From Chrysopilus asiliformis (taxonomy: Eukaryota > Arthropoda > Insecta > Diptera > Rhagionidae): 64,000 nt of DNA. The DNA lies in contig OZ035962.1 in the NCBI GenBank assembly GCA_964034945.1, positions 36,669,943 to 36,733,942 on the forward strand, in the 5' to 3' direction. A program made the translations under genes and the position numbers. Below, one piece after another: positions 23,510 to 33,774 of the stretch; within the stretch, counting starts at the first letter, position 1; each line of letters begins with the position of its first letter. The notes under the pieces were generated by a model. That model saw only the letters and a list, made by a program, of their open reading frames with translations, was not told where the DNA came from and did not search any database.

Positions 23510-23870
23510 AAAAAAATTGTGTTCAAATTGAATTCTGGGGTAGATAGATCTTCCTGATCAGTACGAAACCCGTTCCAGGCAATATTATGAGGATATTATG
23601 TGCATTTGTCTGTCGGTCTGTCCGTTGTACGTATCTTAAATAACTCGAGAACGCGTTGAGTTAGCAACATGAAATTTTTTGTAAATTAGTTTTACGAAAA
23701 TCCGAGTTTTCTATGAACTTTTGAAAAGCAATGGTAGATATAACGAGTACCCCCACACAATTTTTGAAAAAGTAGAATTTTTGAGAATTTCTGGAAACCG
23801 ATGCGCTTCTAAAAAATGCAGTTTTTGTTTAACGTATCTCTAACGTTTCGAAAGATATTTGAAAAAAATC
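23510..23870 (+). repeat. R2 dispersed repeat copy
   Basis: Has the R2 landmarks CGAAACCCGTTCCAGGCAA, CGTATCTTAAATAACTCGAG and AACGCGTTGA, then TATCTCTAACGTTTCGAAAG. It is uninterrupted at TTAA (23637-23640) and so serves as empty site for the MITE at 33900. Confidence 0.7.
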
Positions 23871-23874
23871 AGTT

Positions 23875-24365
23875 TTGAAATTTATTCCAGGTGTAGTGGA
23901 CATATTACATTTAAGTATGAAATTCGATGTCGTTCATATGGTCACCGCGAGCACGTTTGCAGATTGATTCTTTGGAGCCAATTTTCCACCACTCTTCCAC
24001 ACATATCGGCCGGAACGTTGGCAATTTCGCGTTCGATATTGTTCCTGAGCTCCTCTAACGTTGTTGGCTTGTTGGCATAAACCACCGACTTAACATAACC
24101 CCATAAAAAGAAATCCAACGGCGTTAAATCGCATGAGCGAGGTGGCCATTCGACCGGACCATTTCTCGAGATTATACGATTACCGAACTTCTCCTTCAAT
24201 AGATCAATTGTTTGACCAACTGTGTGGCATTGCTCGTTCGTGAACTTCACCATGATAAAAATGTAAACATTGACTGACGTTTTAGCATTGCCAAATCATA
24301 AAAAAAGTTTTAGGGTGCGTTTTTATTAAAATACAAAATTGTTATGTCCTTATTGGAAGACCCTT
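23875..24365 (-). mobile_element. Deleted Tc1/mariner-like element, copy 2
   Basis: Same structure as 5976-6535 but on the other strand. Its 5' terminus (AAGGGTCTTCCAATAAGGAC on the minus strand) stops at TA 24366-24367. The 3' terminus is lost into R2-like sequence around 23870. Confidence 0.75.
23942..24253 (-). pseudogene. Deleted transposase, 103 codons, start intact
   Basis: Reads MVKFTNEQCHTVGQTIDLLK then the WPPRS-DLTPLDFFLWGY stretch and ENWLQRINLQ near the end. The N-terminal NEQ is fused directly to the CHT of the second catalytic block. The DNA-binding domain and the first two catalytic Asp are absent. The frame is open, but no transposase activity is possible. Confidence 0.8.
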
Positions 24366-24369
24366 TATA

Positions 24370-24463
24370 AAGGGTGGTTAAATTTCAAGGGCCGATGTTG
24401 AATGTGAACCACTCCTAAACGTCAAGTTTTTTTCTGCATTTCATTTGACATTTCTCAATTTCT
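24370..24463 (+). mobile_element. 5' fragment of mariner-like element (19575 family)
   Basis: AAGGGTGGTTAAATTTCAAG to GACATTTCTCAATTTC matches the first 94 bp of 53624 and of both arms at 19575-20143. It abuts the previous element with adjacent TA dinucleotides. Confidence 0.75.
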
Positions 24464-24841
24464 TTTTTACATATTTTTTTTATTTTTTACATATTTTTTC
24501 CGAAACCAAACATTGCAGAGGAAAGCTTTGATATTTTTTAAATGTAAACTAAAAATGTATAGGCGGTCGCCGTAGGCTAACCACAGGATTTTTAGGTCTG
24601 TAATGCGAAGAGGCGTATGTTAGTATAAGAAAGCCATGTGCTGTTCGCATAAGATATTTTTACAGTAAAACACGCTTAAATGCACAATGATTTTTGTCGT
24701 AATTTACTTGCATTTTTCCATGTTATGCACTTAATCGTTTAAAAAATTAATGTAAGTTTACCATTTGCGAACTTGAAAATGTACATATTTGAAAATGTAC
24801 ATTAATTATCCGTGTTGCATTTAAGCGTACTCTACTGTACT

Positions 24842-25467
24842 CAGAGCTGGGCAAAATACTCAATACTCAAGTATCAGTACCAGTATATGGTAATGATACT
24901 TTTAACCGCATTTCAGTAGCAGTACAAAAAGTATTGGTACTGAGATTTCAGTACCAGTAAATTTTGTACTGGTATTGCTCTGACTGAACAGTACAAAAAT
25001 ACCAACATCGGTACTGGTACTGAAACTCCAGTACCAGTGCTATGTACTTGAAAAATATCAGTACTTTCGCGAAAAATACTTGAAAAAATTCCAGTACTTT
25101 TGCAAAAGTACTTGAAAAAATTCCAGTACTTTTGCAAAAGTACTTGAAAAGGTATAAAAAGTACTGGTACTGCAAAACTCAAAACCAGTACAAAAAGTAC
25201 TGGTACTGGAAAAACCAATACCAGTACAAAAAGTACTGGTATTGCAAAAAACCAGTACAAAAATACAAATATTGTAAAAAACCAGTACCAGTACTTTTTG
25301 TACTGGGACTGGATCCGTGCATCGATTACAAGTACTTCTACTGGTACTGATCGTGCAGTACCAATACTTAAGGTATTGATACTGGTGGCAAGCCCAGTAC
25401 AAGTATCTATGTACTGGTACTGCTCGTGTACTGCAGTATCAAATGTACTGAAGTATGCCCAGCTCTG
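24842..25467. mobile_element. hAT-like MITE filled with GTACTG repeats (626 bp)
   Basis: Ends CAGAGCTGGGCA and TGCCCAGCTCTG; flanking octamers ACTGTACT (24834-24841) and TCTGTACT (25468-25475) differ at one base, consistent with an 8-bp hAT duplication. The interior is a degenerate array of GTACTGGTACTGCAAAA-like units. The long overlapping ORFs on both strands (all Y/Q/S/T/F rich) are by-products of the repeats and not genes. Confidence 0.8.
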
Positions 25468-25479
25468 TCTGTACTGACC

Positions 25480-27250
25480 TTTCCAAGTAAACAGCTTATT
25501 TTATGCGTTAGTTTTCATATTTACAGATTGCTGGACACAAAAGAAAATCGAAATTTTCCATAAATCTCAATTCAAAAGTTTTTTTTTTAATTTAAATTTT
25601 AACAACTCTATGATTTATTTTTGATAAATGAGATCTAAATAAAATGCTATCGAACCCAAAATCAAAATGTTTGTGTGAATTTTTTTTCGCAACGCTAAAA
25701 GCGACAACAAGTGAGCAGAAGGCCATCTAGATGTAACGTACATATGTATATAAAATTAGTCAAACAAAACCCGCTGGTTGACGCTTTTTTCAGCGACGCG
25801 AGCCTAAGTTCAAGTCTAGCCTTCCGTCTAGAGGTAAACTTGAAAGCTATTTGTACGTATCTATAGATATATAAATGTTAGACAACATACTATACTCTAA
25901 TATAATACTATAAGTTCGATTCAATATTTTCCTTGTTCAGTCAGCCACCATCTAACAACTACTCAACTATGTGACTGATATTTACGTTGGGTTTTTGTTG
26001 TGATCATGCGGTTCAGTATGCGGAAAACGATTTTCGAAATAAGTGCGAATAAAGCATTGCAGAATAAAACTAAAAAGGCGAAATTTTTAGTCAGATGCAC
26101 ATTAAATTACACCAATGTGAATTGCTCGTGAGTGCACGATCATTTGCAAAGATCGCTATATATTTGAAAGTTTTTTTTTCGCTCGTACTTGGAGTTCCCC
26201 GCGCTCATAAAACATGGATTGTAACGAAGGTCAAAATTCTAAGCACGATTTATAATCTTATTTTGTTGACTTTATTCATTTTCTTTTTTCCCTTGGTTTT
26301 TGCTTATCAGTATTGTAATTGCCGTGAATTTTAGACATATTTTAACTTTGCTTTGTTTTTTTTTCTACACTGCTGAAAAAGTAACTGAAAAGCTTTTCTC
26401 GAATTTTCAAGTGATTTTCAGTTATGGAACACGCATATTTAGTCAGAAAAAAAATTTTGTATATCTATAGAAAAATGTTGGTAGTTGTGACCTCCGTCGA
26501 TCCGTCGATGTATTTTTTTCTGACGAAATTCAAACAGCAATAGAACTTTATAATAAAGATCATAGAGCAAGGTAACCCCCTTCTTGGTTAGACTGTTAGA
26601 TTAATGACGTATTTTAGTTAAAAATTTACGCGCTGTCTACGCTATATTGTACGGAAAAGCTTTGACATTGAATTGTAACCACATAGACTTCTGCTAATAC
26701 AACTACTCCAATCGCAGTACGCATATTATAGTCGTAAAACCATACGCTAGGGTTTCATTTTTCGCAAGGTTGTCGGCCTAAGTAGATTATATGAGTATTT
26801 TTTCAAATATTTTTCTGTTGCTTATTATGTTGATCTTTTTATAATTTTTCAGCTGATAGATATGAAATATAACTCTTGCCAAGTGTTTTTTTTGCTTTAG
26901 TTTTGCAGTGATATTTCCATTTGGGGAGAGTGGGTGTTTATAATTAAATAAAAATAACGGCGCTATTTAATAGTCCAACGAAAAGGTGGATTTTACCTAA
27001 AGCAAAAATGTATAAATTGGAAGGCCACAAAACGCTCTTGAAATTTGTCAAGGTATTCAAACAAAGATTTTTTTGGTAATGTAGCACACGCACTTTTCAA
27101 ATAGAAGACCCGCATTTTATTTCCAGGGATGGCAAATGAAATAAATCGTAACGTTATACATTTCGTTATGTAACGAAATTCAAATTTTATTTCGTTACAT
27201 TAAGGGCATTCACATTTGCTATTAAAAAAGCTTTTATTCATATCTGCTAT
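25480..27250. other. No gene seen
   Basis: AT-rich, with no convincing ORF, inverted repeat or family match. 25730-26000 is moderately less AT-rich without coding structure. Confidence 0.5.
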
Positions 27251-27253
27251 TAA

Positions 27254-27820
27254 TGGGCTCTCTCCATTGCCAGGATATTTTAGTTGCGATAAAAATGTGT
27301 TACAAATAGAAAGAGACAGATAGCAGTAATTGTCAATGGGAAAGACAGAATACGGGCACGAGTCTTTATAGAAAGTTTTATAGGATAAAATCATAGGAAT
27401 TTAAACCGTATTCCATGTCCAAAACATTCAATTTGCATCTCCGAATCACATATCTGAATGTCCTCTAATATCTCAAATTTCCTACCTGTAAATATGGTTA
27501 TTATTATTATTATTATAGTCTGTATAAATATAAATACCTTCGTTGTTATTCATTGTATTGTAAGTTTTGAAACTGCATATGTCAAAATCAGACAGATTTT
27601 GACTACTTTTGTAGTTTATTTTATAGGAAGCGTACGTCAGTTCAACTACATCTACCAAAGCGACACCTGGCGACAAACGCTTCCTATAAAATAAACTACA
27701 AAAGCGACATCTGGCGACGTACGCTTTTTTTGTTCTCTCTCTTTCTTACCAAGCCTTTGTTATATAAGTGTGTCCCTACATTTTATCGCAACTAAAATAT
27801 CCTGGCAATGGGGAGAGCCC
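27254..27820 (+). mobile_element. TTAA-flanked MITE 'P', tandem copy 1 (567 bp)
   Basis: TGGGCTCTCTCCATTGCCAG mirrors CTGGCAATGGGGAGAGCCC with similarity running more than 45 bp inward; TTAA at 27250-27253 and 27821-27824. Inside is a second inverted pair (TAGTTTATTTTATAGGAAGC and its complement) and an (ATT)n run. TTAA targets suggest piggyBac or Kolobok. The hydrophobic ORFs overlapping it are not genes. Confidence 0.85.
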
Positions 27821-27824
27821 TTAA

Positions 27825-28403
27825 TGGGCTTTCTCCATTGCCAGGATATTTTAGTTGCGATAAAAATGTGTTACAAATAGAAAGAGACAAATAGCAGTAA
27901 TTGTCAATGGGAAAGACAGAATACGGGCACGAGTCTTTATAGAAAGTTTTATAGGATAAAATCATAGGAATTTAAACCGTATTCCATGTCCAAAACATTC
28001 AATTTGCATCTCCGAATCACACATCTGTATGTCCTCTAATATCTCAAATTTCCTACCTGTAAATATGGTTATTATTATTATTATAGTCTGTATACCAAAA
28101 CATGTAATAAATATAAATACCTTCGTTGTTATTCATTGTATTGTAAGTTTTAAAACTGCATATGTCAAAATCAGACAGATTTTGACTACTTTTGTAGTTT
28201 ATTTTATAGGAAGCGTACGTCAGTTCAAATACATCTACCAAAGCGACACCTGGCGACGAACGCTTTCTATAAAATAAACTACAAAAGCGACATCTGGCGA
28301 CGTACGCTTTTTTTGTTCTCTCTCTTTCTTACCAAGCTTTTGTTATATAAGTGTGTCCCTACATTTTATCGCAACTAAAATATCCTGGCAATGGGGAGAG
28401 CCC
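27825..28403 (+). mobile_element. TTAA-flanked MITE 'P', tandem copy 2 (579 bp)
   Basis: Same orientation as copy 1 and sharing the TTAA at 27821-27824; right TTAA at 28404-28407. It differs from copy 1 by a CCAAAACATGTAAT insertion, one fewer ATT unit and a few substitutions. Confidence 0.85.
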
Positions 28404-28407
28404 TTAA

Positions 28408-29110
28408 ACAGTATTATTTGTTAAAGTTATGCTCCAAACCGTGAACGTCATTTTTCGCGGTTGTAGTAAAATCGAAAATATACCGATATTTTTACTCACA
28501 TTTTATCACTTGATCCATTTTTTTCTTTTCGGAAACCACTCTAATTATTATCACTTATGATTACCAAATCACTTAAAACATTAAGCACTACATATTTTAA
28601 TCACTTTTTTTCAAAGCTTTTTATATTAATGAACAATTAGTTAAAACTGTCAAATATGAGCGAAATTGCTAAGCTCACTAGGTATATTTATGCTTATTTC
28701 AAATATTTACCCAAAGTTAATATTTTACACCAAGCGGTTAATAAACAAAAAATTGTGTTAAAGTTGCAAAAAATGTTGCCGTATATTCTGTTGTTGTTTA
28801 CAAAACTTTAACAAATAATACTATTTTACGACGATAACAGCTACTTTAATAGCTTCTGTGAATACCTCTATTATTTCGTTTTGTAACGATAAAAAAATTC
28901 ATTTCGGTGGGTTCTAACGTTATTGTTTCGTCACACATTGTATTGAAGCTGAAAATTAAAAGAATGCATTTTAATGATAGTTAATTTATCACAAAGTAAT
29001 TCAGATCAGTCTCCCTAAAATTTCTATAAAAAAAAAATAAATAAAATTAACAAAACTTAACAAAAAGAAAATATAAAAACTAAAAGAAAATACAAAATTA
29101 AAACATAACA
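28408..29110. other. No gene seen
   Basis: AT-rich, no coding or repeat structure noticed. Confidence 0.45.
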
Positions 29111-29111
29111 A

Positions 29112-29584
29112 AAGCTATAATTGCCAATCTGGTAATTATTAAAAACCCGTATGGTGATATTCATATCAAAATTCGAACAGTTGTACCAAAGTTCCATTTT
29201 GAAGTCAAACTTTCCAATAAGATTTTTTAAAATTTATTCCAATCGGATTTTGATGTATGGAAGTTTTATGTAGAATCATATCCTAAATAACTTTTGTTCT
29301 TGGACTTTTTTGATAAGATGCACCGTTTTTGAGATATTGGCAAAAATCGTTTTAGTTCGTAATGGTCCATTTTTGCCCATTAACGAACTTAGCCTCGCAT
29401 TTTACAAAAAACGGATCTGTGCAAAATTTCAAGTCTCTAGCTCAATCCGTGTGCCCGCAATCCGCGCCACAGACGGACAGACGGACGGACGGACATGCAA
29501 AAATCAATTTTTTTAATCATTCTAAACTCACTGGTGTAATTCATTTTTGTGTGTGATAACGGGATCTTGGCGTTACAAACGGTA
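29112..29584 (+). repeat. R1 dispersed repeat, interrupted at its right end
   Basis: Carries AAAACCCGTATGGTGATATT, GGTCCATTTTTGCCCATTAA, TTCAAGTCTCTAGCTCA, the ACGGACAGACGGACGG core and GGCGTTACAAACGG. The repeat resumes at 32922 with AAGGCAAAGTTAATATACCC and ends TTCACCATACGGGT (about 32957), mirroring its own left end. The 3.3-kb element sits between. Confidence 0.8.
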
Positions 29585-29599
29585 CACTCTAAGAATTAT

Positions 29600-30000
29600 T
29601 TGTTGAATTTTACTTCAATAAATGGTTGAAATAGGTTACACTCAATAATTGAAGTAAAATTCAACACGCGTATTATTTTTAAACAATAGGATATTAATTT
29701 TCAACAAATAAATGTTTAAAATTCAACACCGATAAATTAATTCTAAACAATAGATATAGTAATTTTCAACAAAATTTTTTTTTCTGATGTTTAAAATTCA
29801 ACAACGGTAGATTAATTTTAAACAATATATATAGTAATTTTCAACAAATTTTTTTTTTTCTGATGTTTAAAATTCAACAACGGTAGATTAATTTTAAATA
29901 TTTTTAGTTGAATTTTCAACATGATAGATTAATTTTAAGAATTCTTAGTTGAATATTAAACATTTATTTTGTTTAATATCAAACTTTACTTTTGATTAGG
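29600..30000. repeat. Left subterminal repeats
   Basis: Multiple copies of AATTTTCAACAAA and GATTAATTTTAA in both orientations. Probably protein-binding sites for the mobilising enzyme, by analogy with CACTA elements (inference). Confidence 0.65.
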
Positions 30001-30334
30001 AGAAATTTGGAGAAAACGAATTCGTTTTCAAATATTTTCAAATTAGTTGGAAAATGAAAAGGAAAACAAAAAAGGAAATAGCTGTGTAAAAGGATGAAAA
30101 AAAACATGTATATTAGGTTAAACAAAAAATATGTATTTCATATACAAAAATTAAAGGAACTTAACTTTTTTTTAAAAACTTATTCAGAAAATACTTGTGT
30201 TGTGTAAGTGCGACACTTGGAGATATTACTTTTTATTTTCATCCAATTTTTTTATTAAATTTATTATCTTAGCCATATTATATGTTGTCTTTTTTGGGCC
30301 GCGAAGTTTTGTTGGATAAAGTTTTAAAAAATAT

Positions 30335-32138
30335 CTAACAATAAAATCTATGCACAACCAATACACAAACAATAATAAAATCTAATGTTTGCGATAACAT
30401 TTTTGGATACTCGATATTAAAAATAAAGTAATAGCAGACACATTCAATAATCAGATCCATGATGTTAGCCATATCAGTTGTTCGTACTTGTTGGTTTTCA
30501 ACAAAAATATATGAAGTTTTGGAATCAAATGATGTATCTAAAAATGTAGATTGAGTAAACAGTAACTTCAATCTGACATATTCTCGTTCAATTTAAAGTT
30601 TTAAAATTTTAACTCACCGACTATTGCAATCCATGGACATGCTGTAGGAATAGACGACTCTATGGTAGATAGTGTAGTTCCCGTCTAAATAAAAGTAAAA
30701 TTTAATAACATTAGTTGTATACATTTTTTTTTCGACATCTGTAAATTACCTTGAAATTTTGAAAAATCAATTTCGAATCTTCATTAAAGTATGTCGCTAT
30801 GGCTTCAATCACCGTATCATCGTTTACTTCTTTTAAAATTTCTTTTATTTTAACCATCTTCGAGCCCAACATGAAATTCGCAATACTGTTTATTTGCTGA
30901 TCAAAATTACCTTCTAAAATGTTTGCATTAATTTCGGTCAATTCTATGAAATGTTGATTGCGGCACTGTTTTTCAAATATAAATGGCCAATTTTCTTGAA
31001 CGGATGATACTGAAGGATATGTGCCGAAGTTATTAAAAAATTTTCTTTGCGCTGGATAACAATCTTTCATGTACTGTAAAATTTTTGAGTCAACTTTATT
31101 GTTTGAGTTAAACGCATCTCTTAAGAATTTTTGTTTTTGATCATCCGAAAAATCAATTTCAGTTTCCGGCTGCCAATTTTTTGTACTTTCTTTCAAATTG
31201 TTTACACTTCTTCTTTTTTTAATCGGAATTTTATCCCCAGCATTTTTATTTTTTCTCGTTTCAAACGAATTAAGGTAATTGTTTCTGTTTCTCATCATCA
31301 CTAGTAAAACTTCTGAAAATGGAGAAATCAAATTTCCTTCAGTATCTTTTTTCTCAAAACTATCGGGATATCTGGTCACAATTTGGTCGGCTACAGATCG
31401 ATATATTTTCAATGGAATATAAAACGAATAACCTCTTAATTCGTCTACAACATAATTAACAAATGTTGTTAATCTATTATTTAATTTTTCGTTTTTATTA
31501 AGGTTTTCCAGAATATCATTGGGGATTTTTTCCAAAGGTATTTTAAAATTTGAAAAAACTTTATTTGCTTCAGTGCTATTTGATGATAATGAAGATAAGG
31601 CCCCGCTGGTCATACTTAATGTGGTAGCTAATGATTGAGTGTCGTTTGAGCTTTGACTAAAATCGATGTTTTCGGTAGACAAAGCTTCATTTCCGTTGGT
31701 TGGAGTTGATGGTAAAAATATTATGGCATCGTCACACGAATTTTGGAGTTTCTGAGATGTATTAGGAAGTTCGTTCTCTAGATATTGCTGTTAGGTACTA
31801 GGAAATTCACTGCGAGCACCTTCTTGATAAATTGGTGAAGATTCGGTCCAAATTTCTTCATTTTCAAGCAACATAAAAATAATGTTTTTTTGGGCTGCAT
31901 AATACTCCAGAATTTCATCATCAACAATGACACATCCAGACTGTTCCAGCACTAGAGTTGTTCCCGGAATCCCCAAATCATTTGCTATAACGAAGTTATT
32001 ATTAATAGTTTCATAAACATTTTAAATTATATGTATGTTTTTACCTTTCTGTATAACTTCATTTAAAGTGGGAATAGATAGATATGTTCTTTTATTAATT
32101 CTGCTTGCAGATACCACTTGAAATGGTAATTTAGACAT
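30335..32138 (-). CDS. CIDE-N-like + SAMD3-like protein, 4 exons, one in-frame stop
   Basis: Proposed exons (minus strand): 32138-32045, 31984-30750, 30684-30618, 30537-30335, joined by introns of 60, 65 and 80 bp with GT...AG ends and consistent phase, giving about 532 codons. Residues 1-75 match the CIDE-N pattern: LPFQVVSASR, then LNEVIQKANDLGIPG, TTLVLEQSGC, DDEILEYY, FMLLENEEIW. Exon 2 contains SVADQIVTRYPDSF, then CYPAQR and NWPFIFEKQ; exon 4 has IEYPKMLSQTLDFI. This series resembles proteins annotated as SAMD3-like (from memory). A TAA at 31793-31791 interrupts the frame just after CIDE-N, next to CAG CAA codons. Low-complexity Ser/Thr linker follows. No nuclease or transposase motif. 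CIDE-N is otherwise known from DFF/CAD and CIDE/Drep proteins. Confidence 0.65.
31791..31793 (-). other. In-frame TAA stop in the CIDE-N gene
   Basis: The frame before (CIDE-N, ...GARSEFPST) and after (QQYLENELP...) is the same, so only this codon breaks the gene. Either a nonsense substitution or a stop that is read through. Confidence 0.7.
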
Positions 32139-32229
32139 TGTAGACCAGTTTTATTTAATAAATTTTATGATTAATAAATCGATATGAATAAACACTTTAT
32201 TGTCTAAAACGATTAAATTTGCAGAAAAT

Positions 32230-32552
32230 CTAATCCATCGTTGGAAATATTGTATTTGTGACAGAAAAACCTTTTGCTTTGCTATTCACGTGGTTTTTTA
32301 TTTCGTAAAAATCGTTTAATTTAATTTTACACAAGTCACATTCACACACATTTTCCAATCCGATGCAAAAATTCACTTTTCTTGAATGGTGCTTGTGCCA
32401 ATGAATTTTGTAAGCATTATATTGAAAAAAAACTTTAAGGCAATTTGGCCACAAGCAATGAATTTTAACATTTTGTCTGTCCCGATGCAAATACAAGTGT
32501 TTATCGACACTTTTTTGAAACTAACCTCACATTTTTCACACAGAAACGCCAT
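32230..32552 (-). CDS. Small C2H2 zinc-finger protein, apparently frameshifted
   Basis: From ATG 32552-32550 the frame reads MAFLCEKCEVSFKK. After a run of six A (plus-strand T at 32511-32516) the coding pattern continues in another frame as SVDKHLYLHR, then the finger CLWPNCLKVF...HWHKH (C-x4-C-x12-H-x3-H) and CDLCKIKLNDF...NH. It stops at 32230, 91 bases before the ATG of the CIDE-N gene on the same strand. Likely the DNA-binding partner of the element. The one-base discontinuity is a mutation, an assembly slip in the A run, or a frameshift site. Confidence 0.6.
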
Positions 32553-32634
32553 TGAATTTGATGTTGACTTGATCGACCGACGCACACTTCTCGAATGATG
32601 ACTCAGAACTAACGCCATAAATACTTAGAATTCA

Positions 32635-32890
32635 ACATTGTGTTTGATTTTCAACAAAAAGAAATGTAATATTCACCAAAAATTATGAATTTTCAACCAA
32701 ATTTTGAATATTCAACAAAATTTGTTGAATTTTCAAAAAAAGTTTGAATTTTCAACAAAATTTGTTGAATTTTCAAAAAAAGTTTGAATTTTCAACAAAA
32801 GTATGTTAAATATTCAACTAAATTTCGCATTCATTCAATTATTGAATTAATTTTACTATTATTATTGAAGTAAAATATTGTTGAATTTTA
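32635..32890. repeat. Right subterminal repeats
   Basis: At least six close repeats of TTTTCAACAAA(A)TTTG/TTGAATTTTCAA, the same motif as the left end. Confidence 0.65.
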
Positions 32891-32957
32891 CTATCATTTT
32901 ACTATCAGTTCTTAGAGTGTAAGGCAAAGTTAATATACCCTTTGGTTTCACCATACG

Positions 32958-33774
32958 GGTATAAATATGGGGGTAGTATTTTTAATTATATTTAGGTCTC
33001 TGTGGTTATACTTGATGAACTATTCACAAAAAATAATAGAAATAAAAAAAAGCAAAAATAAATGAATAACGAAAAAACAAAATCATTTTATTCGGTTTTC
33101 GTTACGCTATTCGATATTGTACCGGAATTAAATTTATATAACGTTATAACGAAACTTTGAGGAAAAAACCGCAAAATCGTGGTTTCGTTTCGTTATTTCG
33201 TTACGTTACGATAACGTTTCCCATTTCTGTTTATTTCATATTTTTTTGATTTTTGCATTGTTATCCAGATTTTGACAAATAAAAAAATTGTATTATTTTC
33301 ATATGTTTTTTAAAACATATCTTTACAAAAAATTTGTGTTATTCAAAAATAATTAAAACCATGCGGAAGAAGTGGAAATTGCAGCTTCAAAACAAACACA
33401 TACGGGAAAGCCTACAAAAAAAATATAATTATTCCCACCGTAATATGAAAAAATGAGAATAATTCCCGTTGTGCGATAGGAATGATTCCCGTTATTTCTG
33501 TTTATTTTTTTTTTCTAAAAATGTATGGATGATTTACCTCTAAGAAATTTCTCCTAGTGCTTTCAGACATATTTGTTCTAAAGCAGCTAGGAGGAGGACG
33601 TTCCAAGCACTTTATAAGGTTAGTTTGCTGTTCACATGCGAATTATATGATGCAAAAATCAAAACTGCTGCGAGTTTTCTTCACAGGAAATGACGACTAA
33701 GGAAAATTTCTTCCAAGCAAAGGAATTTTGATCAACATCGCTTTTTCGAGCGAAGTGTCTTTCGGCCAAACCTC
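32958..33774. other. No gene seen
   Basis: AT-rich. 33060-33225 resembles other ATAACGTTTC..TTCGTTATTTCG stretches (2750-2860, 18890-18950, 27130-27200), a diffuse short repeat without boundaries. Confidence 0.4.

Larger units (their letters stand above)
29585..32919 (-). mobile_element. 3.3-kb TIR element carrying CIDE-N/SAMD3-like and ZnF genes
   Basis: Ends CACTCTAAGAA and TTCTTAGAGTG (right-hand copy has CTTAGAGTG after an AGTT variation) lie between TA dinucleotides 29583-29584 and 32920-32921. The uninterrupted R1 copy near 35955-35990 shows the empty site with one TA. Both subterminal regions are packed with TTTTCAACAAA/TTGAATTTT repeats, as in CACTA/CMC elements. Two minus-strand genes fill the centre. 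No DDE transposase was found, so it is either non-autonomous with cargo or uses an unrecognised enzyme. Confidence 0.85.

Noticed and set aside
24913..25402. Overlapping 72-115 codon ORFs rich in Y, Q, S, T, F, V
   Set aside because: By-products of GTACTG repeats inside the hAT-like MITE; present on both strands.
27458..28277. Hydrophobic ORFs containing poly-Ile (from ATT runs)
   Set aside because: Lie wholly inside the MITE P copies, with poly-Ile/Asn from an (ATT)n run; no constraint between copies.
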